NCBI GenBank assembly: GCA_003554535.1
Contig: PWGT01000010.1
Coordinates: 1 to 11,054 of the forward strand
Source of the DNA: Syntrophomonadaceae bacterium
Lineage (GTDB): Bacteria > Bacillota_D > Dethiobacteria > DTU022 > PWGO01
Direction: 5' to 3'
Length of the DNA stretch: 11,054 bases
In this document: positions 6,575 to 11,054 of the stretch, in pieces
How the letters are laid out: the number at the start of each line of letters is the position of its first letter
How positions within the stretch are numbered: position 1 is the stretch's first letter
The notes under the pieces: generated by a model
What the model was told of the DNA's origin: nothing
Seen by the model: the letters and a program-made list of their open reading frames with translations, nothing else
Databases searched by the model: none
Translations under genes and position numbers: made by a program

Positions 6575-7552
6575 GTGAGTAAAAGCAAGAAAAATAATAA
6601 CGCAGAAAATTCTCAGCCTAATTCCTGCTTGAATGAAGAGTTGGTTGCCGAGTACAGGGAAAAATTACCGTCTCTTGTGGGCAATATAATTAGTAGCTAT
6701 GAAAAGAAATCACTTACCAGCCATGTGGATTATGAACCCATACCTTCGCAGGAATTAGCAATTGAGATCATTAACTATTTTTTTAAAATATTATATCCCG
6801 GCTATTTCAATTCAGAAAAACTTGATCCGGCCAATTTACAGTTTTATGTAGGTAATTATGTTACGCGGCTTTATGATTTGCTAGCTGAGCAAATTTCCTG
6901 TTGTATAAGACATGATTGTTTGCGCTACGAAATGAGTTGCCAGGAGTGTATGGAAAAAGGGTATGATATTTCTTTACAAGTGTTGAATAGAGTTCCTTAT
7001 TTACGGGAATTACTGGCTTCCGATGTGCAGGCTTCTTATGAAGGAGATCCTGCGGCCAAAAGCTATGATGAAATTATTTTTAGTTATCCCGGGATATTTG
7101 CCATTACCGTCTACCGGGTAGCTCATGAGCTTTATAAGTTCGATGTACCGTTGCTACCCCGGATTATGACCGAGTATGCTCACAGTATCACCGGGATTGA
7201 CATTCACCCGGGGGCTCAAATAGAAGAACGTTTTGTTATAGACCATGGCACCGGGGTGGTTATTGGGGAAACAACTCATATTGGAAGAGATGTTCGCATT
7301 TACCAGGGGGTTACCCTGGGAGCTCTTTCTTTGCCTAAAGATGCCGGCGAAAAGTACCGCTACAAAAAACGGCATCCTGATATTGAAGAAGGAGTAATAA
7401 TATATGCCGGCGCTACTATTTTAGGAGGCGAGACCACTATCGGAGCCCGTTCAGTAATTGGCGGTAATGTTTGGCTTACTGAGTCTGTTCCTTCGGATAC
7501 GCATGTGCTTATCAAAGACCCCCAACTTGTTTACAAGAATAACATGAAGTAA
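6575..7552 (+). CDS. cysE: Serine O-acetyltransferase (CysE/EpsC type)
   Basis: 325 residues from GTG 6575, preceded by GGAGGGG (6563-6569); the in-frame ATG-less extension upstream to 6554 runs through the ribosome binding site. It makes O-acetylserine from serine and acetyl-CoA, the committed step of cysteine synthesis, in the cytoplasm. The C-terminal left-handed beta-helix has the CysE signature D209-I-H-P-G-A, then I-D223-H224-G-T-G-V-V-I-G-E-T, matching the catalytic Asp/His pair (E. coli D143/H158). Next come Q-G-V-T-L-G-A and, after a charged loop, R266-H-P with the CoA-site arginine, then hexapeptide repeats to about residue 305. The roughly 200-residue N-terminal helical part is long, as in the EpsC-like branch. 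It contains five clustered cysteines (C109, C110, C115, C122, C125). The tail ends N-N-M-K, not in the isoleucine that docks CysE into cysteine synthase, so that complex is not expected. No cysK is in the window. Confidence 0.93.
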   Translation: MSKSKKNNNAENSQPNSCLNEELVAEYREKLPSLVGNIISSYEKKSLTSHVDYEPIPSQELAIEIINYFFKILYPGYFNSEKLDPANLQFYVGNYVTRLYDLLAEQISCCIRHDCLRYEMSCQECMEKGYDISLQVLNRVPYLRELLASDVQASYEGDPAAKSYDEIIFSYPGIFAITVYRVAHELYKFDVPLLPRIMTEYAHSITGIDIHPGAQIEERFVIDHGTGVVIGETTHIGRDVRIYQGVTLGALSLPKDAGEKYRYKKRHPDIEEGVIIYAGATILGGETTIGARSVIGGNVWLTESVPSDTHVLIKDPQLVYKNNMK

Positions 7553-7574
7553 CCACTCTTAGCCCTTTCCTAAT

Positions 7575-7651
7575 GTGACAAAATTGCCCCGTCCCCACCG
7601 TCACTTCTTTGTCCCTTCCCCCTCAGGGGGAAGCCGGGATGGGGGTGTTTT
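7575..7651 (+). terminator. GC-rich composite hairpin element after cysE
   Basis: Three nested or neighbouring inverted repeats are visible. GTGAC (7575-7579) pairs with GTCAC (7600-7604) around a C-rich loop. CCCCGTCCC (7587-7595) can pair with GGGATGGGG (7636-7644), nine base pairs with one G-U. TTCCCCC (7616-7622) pairs with GGGGGAA (7626-7632) around a TCA loop. T4 (7648-7651) follows. The structure could end the cysE transcript. Its composition is far more GC-rich than the surrounding AT-rich spacer, and it looks like one of the dispersed intergenic palindromes common in Clostridia; that comparison is from memory. Confidence 0.5.
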
Positions 7652-7654
7652 CCC

Positions 7655-7682
7655 TTCACATTCCTCATTGCTATGATATAAT
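7655..7682 (+). promoter_or_regulatory. Strong extended -10 promoter for the 5'-nucleotidase gene
   Basis: TTCACA (7655-7660, five of six -35 bases) and a perfect TATAAT (7677-7682) are 16 bases apart. TG at 7674-7675 adds an extended -10 (TGaTATAAT). Transcription would begin near 7689, giving a 67-base AT-rich leader with no obvious structure. This is the best promoter match in the window and makes the 5'-nucleotidase an independent unit. Confidence 0.75.
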
Positions 7683-7755
7683 AGCGAATAAAATCTAGAT
7701 TAACTAAAAGAAACTATTTTTACCAAAATAAACTCTTTTTCAAGGAGAAAAACTT

Positions 7756-9783
7756 ATGGAACAACCCAAAAATTATTTTTCCGTGACAATTATTATTTAT
7801 ACAATGTTGATTTCTTTTTTTATCTTAGGATTTCTAACTAAACCAGTAATGGCGGAAGAAGATGTGTCAAGGGAGATAGATTTCACCATCCTTCACACCA
7901 ATGATGAGCATTCTGCAATTATGCCGGCCCCGCTCGTGGATTACTTTCCAGAAGGAGACGATCCCACTCGTGGTGGGTTTGCCCGTATGGCAACAGCGAT
8001 TGAAAATCTTAAAGAGCAAAAAGAACAGCAGGAAGAACCAGTACTCCTTTTTAATGCAGGCGATTTTATCGGGGGCGGGGCATTTGGTTGGATGGCGCCC
8101 ATGGCAAACAATCCGGATCCTGAACTTGCCATAATGCAAGAGATGGGCTATGACGCGGTGACTATCGGAAACCACGAATATGATTATGGCCCCGACATTC
8201 TGGCTGATTATTTGATTGAAGCAGGTTACCCGGAAGCCCACGCGGATACAAAAGTAATAGCATCAAATACAGAAGCTCCGCCAGGACATCCTTTGCATGA
8301 CAACGATCTTTATCGCGGGCACGGAATTTTTGAATTGGAAGATAAACTTAAAGTAGGTGTCTTTGGATTAATTGGTAACCAGGCCTTGCTGGTCTCTGCA
8401 GATACAGGGGAGCTGGAATTTCCTGATCAGCACGAAGTTGCCCGGAATTCCATCGAGGAGCTTGAAGAGCAAGGCGCAGATGTTATTGTAGCTCTTACCC
8501 ACTCTGGAATAGAAGAGGATCGGGAATTAGCCCAAAATGTAGACGGAATTGATGTCATAGTTGGCGGCCACTGTCACACTGCCCTGGATGCACCTATTAA
8601 AGAAGATGATACTCTAATTGTGCAGGCCGGCTCCCATGTGGAATATTTAGGCTGTTTGGAGTTGTCTTATAACCTGGAGACTGAACAAATTTCAGTACGC
8701 AACGATGAAAACCAGCAGCCGTTTTTAGTGCCTGTGGATGCTGATTTTTCGCCACAAGAGAATATTGAGGCTTATATAGATGAATACCTTGCAGAATTAA
8801 ACGAGATTGTGAGTGAACTTACTGACGGTGATTACCAGGATATTCATGAAATAGTGGCTTATTCTGATTTCAAACTTGAAAACGGCGGAAAGCCACAAGA
8901 AACACCAGCCGGGAACTTCATTACGGATGCCATACGCTTTGGGGCAGAAGAAGTTATGGGCAAAAATGTAGATGTGGTTTTACAGACTAATGGTGGCATT
9001 AGACAGGGGATCTATCCGGGAGAAGAGCATTCGCCGGGGGAAATATCTTTTTACGAGATTACGGAAGCGGTGGGGATTGGCTATGGAGAAGATGGTTACC
9101 CCGGTTACCCGCTGGTTTCTTTTTATCTTACCGGTTCAGAGTTGTTATGGGTCCTGGAAGCTTCTGCTTTCCTGGGGGAAGGAGTTTCATATACTTCTTT
9201 TTTACAAGCTTCCGGGGTAAGGTACAGTTATAACCCGGACAATGCTGTGATGTTCTCAATCCCTTTCTTAGATGTTCCCGTTCCCAGCCTTTCTGTAATA
9301 GAGGCAGAAGTTTATCAGGGAGATGGCAAGCAACCTGCAGGCAATAACGGAAATTTTGAAACCCTGGAACGAGATGATACGCTGTATCATGTAGTTACTG
9401 GCACCTCACTTTTTTCATATATTCAAATGGCTGCGGATATACTTCCCCAATTTATGGAACCCAAAGATGAGCAAGGCGAACCTCTGGATCTGGACAATCC
9501 AGAAAAGTATTTTGTTCACCGCAATGACGGACGTGAATTGAAATTGTGGGAAACCGTGGTTATGCATGCTGAAAATCAGCCTGCCGGGGAAGATGAAATG
9601 CCCACTATTTCTGACTATTATGAGGAGGCTTCCTTCAGGATTATTCAGGAGGAGAGTTTTCCCAATGTGGTTTGGTTTTTGGCTATTTTAATTGCAATAA
9701 TAGCTGGAGTGATTTTCCTGGTGCGATGGCGTCGCTTGCGTAAAAAGGAAAAAATGCGCAGTCAATACAAATATTTGGTTTAA
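7756..9783 (+). CDS. Exported, membrane-anchored 5'-nucleotidase / metallophosphoesterase (UshA/YfkN-like)
   Basis: 675 residues from ATG 7756, with AAGGAG at 7742-7747. Residues 8-30 form a signal-peptide core with likely cleavage after V-M-A (33). The calcineurin-like metallophosphatase domain (about 41-280) has all two-metal motifs: H47-T-N-D50-E-H52, G102-D103, G138-N139-H140-E141, H249 and G271-H272-C-H274. The C-terminal 5'-nucleotidase domain (about 365-600) shows T-P-A-G-N387-F-I-T-D-A and T-N412-G-G-I-R416. Such enzymes release phosphate and nucleosides from extracellular nucleotides or related phosphoesters; here the substrate could be nucleoside monophosphates, 2',3'-cyclic nucleotides or UDP-sugars. 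One hydrophobic helix (about 638-656) followed by an Arg/Lys-rich tail anchors it with the catalytic domains outside. There is no LPxTG motif. The helix-plus-basic-tail end resembles a sortase anchor without its signal, so simple membrane anchoring is the best reading. It is a single-gene unit with its own promoter. Confidence 0.93.
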   Translation: MEQPKNYFSVTIIIYTMLISFFILGFLTKPVMAEEDVSREIDFTILHTNDEHSAIMPAPLVDYFPEGDDPTRGGFARMATAIENLKEQKEQQEEPVLLFNAGDFIGGGAFGWMAPMANNPDPELAIMQEMGYDAVTIGNHEYDYGPDILADYLIEAGYPEAHADTKVIASNTEAPPGHPLHDNDLYRGHGIFELEDKLKVGVFGLIGNQALLVSADTGELEFPDQHEVARNSIEELEEQGADVIVALTHSGIEEDRELAQNVDGIDVIVGGHCHTALDAPIKEDDTLIVQAGSHVEYLGCLELSYNLETEQISVRNDENQQPFLVPVDADFSPQENIEAYIDEYLAELNEIVSELTDGDYQDIHEIVAYSDFKLENGGKPQETPAGNFITDAIRFGAEEVMGKNVDVVLQTNGGIRQGIYPGEEHSPGEISFYEITEAVGIGYGEDGYPGYPLVSFYLTGSELLWVLEASAFLGEGVSYTSFLQASGVRYSYNPDNAVMFSIPFLDVPVPSLSVIEAEVYQGDGKQPAGNNGNFETLERDDTLYHVVTGTSLFSYIQMAADILPQFMEPKDEQGEPLDLDNPEKYFVHRNDGRELKLWETVVMHAENQPAGEDEMPTISDYYEEASFRIIQEESFPNVVWFLAILIAIIAGVIFLVRWRRLRKKEKMRSQYKYLV

Positions 9784-9908
9784 AAAGATATCACTAAAGT
9801 ATAACTAAATATGTATAAATTTGAGGATTTATCTACTTTTACCATCAAAAATAAGGACTTTTTTTATTCAAAATAGGGATTTTCCCAATTTCATTTTATG
9901 CTGTTTTG
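9784..9908. other. AT-rich spacer after the 5'-nucleotidase gene
   Basis: This stretch is part of the gene-free interval up to 10145. It is AT-rich, with A and T runs and only weak dyads (for example GGG at 9877-9879 against CCC at 9885-9887, followed by scattered T). I see no clear intrinsic terminator and no open frame with a ribosome binding site. Confidence 0.4.
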
Positions 9909-9938
9909 GTCTATTATTATATTAACACAATAATAGAC
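9909..9938. promoter_or_regulatory. Perfect 10-bp inverted repeat at the probable promoter of the riboswitch transcript
   Basis: GTCTATTATT (9909-9918) and AATAATAGAC (9929-9938) are exact reverse complements separated by 10 bases, so the half-site centres lie 20 bases apart, about two helical turns. The right arm contains AATAAT (9929-9934), a five-of-six -10 match. TTGGTC at 9906-9911, 17 bases upstream, is a poor but possible -35. TATATT (9918-9923) is an alternative -10. The dyad thus overlaps the likely promoter and looks like an operator for a dimeric repressor. There is no T-run after it, which argues against a terminator. Confidence 0.5.
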
Positions 9939-9992
9939 GCTGCAAACCTTGGGATTCAATCAAGTAATTAAGCTTACATTAGTGGAAGTATT

Positions 9993-10102
9993 AAAAAAAT
10001 CTGACCGACAAAGGCAAACCTTTCGAAAGAAAGGGACGCAAAGCCATGGGTCTAAGGCTCTATCAGGGCTATGACCGCCAGGTTGCCGAAGCGGATTTTT
10101 TT
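9993..10102 (+). ncRNA. Cyclic di-GMP-I riboswitch (GEMM-I)
   Basis: The conserved core is directly readable. GGCAAACC (10013-10020) leads into a hairpin CCTTTC-GAAA-GAAAGG (10019-10034) with the GNRA loop. GGGACGCAAAGCC (10033-10045) follows, then a second arm with GGGTCTAAGG (10048-10057) and short helices CATGG/CTATG (10045-10049/10069-10073) and GCTC/GGGC. The closing segment is CCAGGTTGCCGAA (10078-10090). An outer P1 helix of 11 bp pairs A7-TCTG (9993-10003) with CGGA-T7 (10092-10102), with one G-U. The base before CAAACC is G (10014), the position that contacts the ligand; an A there is typical of the cGAMP-sensing variant, so c-di-GMP is the expected ligand. It sits 43 bases before the start codon of a secreted enzyme and should control that gene. 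Confidence 0.93.
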
Positions 10103-10117
10103 GGGTTTCGGGAAGTC

Positions 10118-10139
10118 GGTCCCTCATCCGGGAGGGATC
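10118..10139 (+). promoter_or_regulatory. Hairpin burying the Shine-Dalgarno sequence of the riboswitch-controlled gene
   Basis: GGTCCCTC (10118-10125) can pair with GAGGGATC (10132-10139), eight pairs including one G-U, with a 6-base loop. The right arm holds the GGAGGG ribosome binding site (10131-10136) of the gene starting at 10146. The left arm can alternatively pair with GGGA at 10110-10113, and CCGAA (10086-10090) at the riboswitch end can pair with TTCGG (10107-10111), so competing folds exist. This suggests control of translation initiation. The direction (c-di-GMP on or off) cannot be read from the sequence. Confidence 0.55.
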
Positions 10140-10145
10140 ATTAAA

Positions 10146-11054
10146 ATGAAAAGGAATGTCTGTTTTAAAGTTTTATCTGTTTTTCTTCTCTTTTTAGTTG
10201 TGTGGGTTCCCCTTTTGCCTGTTTTAAATGGAACTGATGCCAGTGCTTCCCAAGCTGATTATGGAGACGTTAATGGAGACGGCGAAGTAACTGTCAGGGA
10301 TGCGATCCTGGTATTGAAGCACGTGAGTGGATTGCTGAACCTGGAAGAAAAGTATGATAATGGGGCTTACGAGCGGGCTAATGTGTTTACCGGCACCGAT
10401 TTCGTGGGTGTGGGCGATGCTGTATTTATTTTGCGGTATGTAGTAGGGTTGCAGGATGAACTTCCCAGCGATTCTTCTGACTATGAAGAAGGCTTGGGTG
10501 GGGATGTGTATTATGAATGGGGCGAACAAAGTTCTTATTCTTTCACCGTGAAGGTAAATGTCTATAATGAGGGGAGCGATACTGCTAACAATGTTCAGGT
10601 TAACCTGCCCATGCTGGAAAATGATTCTCCATACCAGGATACCAATTTAATTGATACTAATTATCCCAACACCTCATCCAGCGGCAGAATAAGTACTTTC
10701 AATCTGGATGATTTATCACCCGGGCAATCCAAAACATTAGAAGTAAACTATAATATTGATGTGCGACCGGTGTCAGTTAACAGTGATGCAAATGGTACTA
10801 TAGAAGATGCCAAAAATATATTTGACCGTTATGCCGGAAGTGGAAATTGCCACGAACTTGCCACCCAGTTTGTAGATCACTGTCAAGATGAAGGCATTGA
10901 GGCACGAGTAGTCACTGGTTTTGCCCGCCCCCACAGAGGAGATATGACTTCCGGATGCCTTTCCGGTTGCCGTCACAGCTGGGCAGAATTTTACGTAGAC
11001 TATTTAGGCTGGGTACCTGTAGATTTAACTTTCGAATATTTTGCAGATTTTCCC
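10146..11054 (+). CDS. Secreted transglutaminase-like protein with dockerin-type repeats (partial, runs off the window)
   Basis: An open frame of 303 codons from ATG 10146 to the last base, with no stop; the ribosome binding site is GGAGGG at 10131-10136. Residues 8-27 are a signal-peptide core with cleavage likely after A-S-A (34). A dockerin-like repeat follows with a complete calcium loop D41-x-N43-x-D45-G-E47-x-x-x-x-D52 and helix AILVLKHVSGL. A second repeat (about 79-102) keeps D91 and helix AVFILRYVVGL but has V80, T82 and T84 at the first three ligand positions. Residues 120-207 look like a beta-sandwich of the DUF11/CARDB kind (TVKVNVYNEGSDTANNVQV, then LSPGQSKTLEV). From about 218 a transglutaminase-like domain begins: G-N-C235-H-E-L-A-T-Q-F, then C-R-H277-S-W-A-E-F-Y and V-P-V-D293-L-T-F, the expected Cys-His-Asp triad. 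Such domains act as cysteine proteases, transamidases or peptide-modifying enzymes. The c-di-GMP riboswitch points to a role in the switch between attached and motile life, by inference. The C-terminal part is unknown. Confidence 0.85.
   Translation, partial: MKRNVCFKVLSVFLLFLVVWVPLLPVLNGTDASASQADYGDVNGDGEVTVRDAILVLKHVSGLLNLEEKYDNGAYERANVFTGTDFVGVGDAVFILRYVVGLQDELPSDSSDYEEGLGGDVYYEWGEQSSYSFTVKVNVYNEGSDTANNVQVNLPMLENDSPYQDTNLIDTNYPNTSSSGRISTFNLDDLSPGQSKTLEVNYNIDVRPVSVNSDANGTIEDAKNIFDRYAGSGNCHELATQFVDHCQDEGIEARVVTGFARPHRGDMTSGCLSGCRHSWAEFYVDYLGWVPVDLTFEYFADFP

Noticed and set aside
7867..8241. Long open frames on both strands (124, 77 and 63 codons) inside the 5'-nucleotidase gene
   Set aside because: They overlap a gene with complete metallophosphatase motifs, lack ribosome binding sites and have no recognisable domains; they are shadows of the coding frame.
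9909..9938. Reading the 10-bp dyad as the terminator of the 5'-nucleotidase gene
   Set aside because: The stem is A-T rich, no T-run follows it, and it lies about 125 bases beyond the stop codon next to promoter-like elements, so an operator fits better.
10224..10529. 101-codon minus-strand frame opposite the dockerin region
   Set aside because: The + strand frame here has a signal peptide, an EF-hand-like loop and a riboswitch-linked ribosome binding site and stays open to the window end; the minus frame has none of these.
1..11054. CRISPR arrays, tRNA or rRNA genes, intact insertion sequences
   Set aside because: No regularly spaced direct repeats, no cloverleaf-type sequences, no rRNA stretches and no transposase motifs were seen on either strand.

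Overview
The window reads as chromosomal DNA from a low-to-moderate GC Firmicute, probably an anaerobic member of the Clostridia. The reasons are strong GGAGG-type ribosome binding sites, frequent TTG and GTG starts, a SigA-type extended -10 promoter, secreted proteins with classical signal peptides, a c-di-GMP-I (GEMM-I) riboswitch and a dockerin-type calcium-binding repeat. The exported proteins are rich in Asp and Glu, which would fit a saline or alkaline habitat; that last point is only an inference. All supported genes lie on the + strand.

Layout: (1) 41-1564, an exported serine hydrolase of the class C beta-lactamase/NylB fold, followed by a small C-rich-loop hairpin. (2) 1593-2144, an AT-rich intergenic stretch with a dyad plus T-run and no convincing gene. 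(3) 2145-5353, a three-gene biotin-dependent carboxylase: a carboxyltransferase subunit of the pyruvate carboxylase/oxaloacetate decarboxylase alpha class, an 87-residue free-standing biotin carrier protein and a biotin carboxylase. A 28-codon micro-ORF follows 4 bases after the biotin carboxylase stop, then an extended short-chain dehydrogenase/epimerase (5509-6468), probably on the same transcript. (4) 6575-7552, a serine O-acetyltransferase (CysE/EpsC type) with its own likely promoter, ending in a GC-rich composite hairpin. (5) 7756-9783, an exported, C-terminally membrane-anchored 5'-nucleotidase/metallophosphoesterase behind a strong extended -10 promoter. (6) 9784-11054, a regulatory leader and the start of a secreted protein that runs off the window.

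The most interesting region is the last one. A perfect 10-bp inverted repeat sits where the promoter should be. It is followed by a c-di-GMP-I riboswitch with an 11-bp P1 helix ending in a T7 tract, and by an 8-bp hairpin that buries the Shine-Dalgarno sequence. The gene that follows, at least 303 codons long and open at the window edge, encodes a signal peptide, a dockerin-like repeat pair with one intact and one decayed calcium loop, a beta-rich linker domain and a transglutaminase-like cysteine-peptidase domain with a visible Cys-His-Asp triad. A secreted transglutaminase-fold enzyme under direct c-di-GMP RNA control would be a Gram-positive functional parallel to LapG-type surface proteolysis. 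This is inferred from sequence only.

The carboxylase cluster also deserves attention. Its catalytic lysine, metal ligands and biotin-site lysine are present, but the carboxyltransferase differs from pyruvate carboxylases around the position of the usual proton-shuttle threonine. The real acceptor substrate is therefore uncertain.
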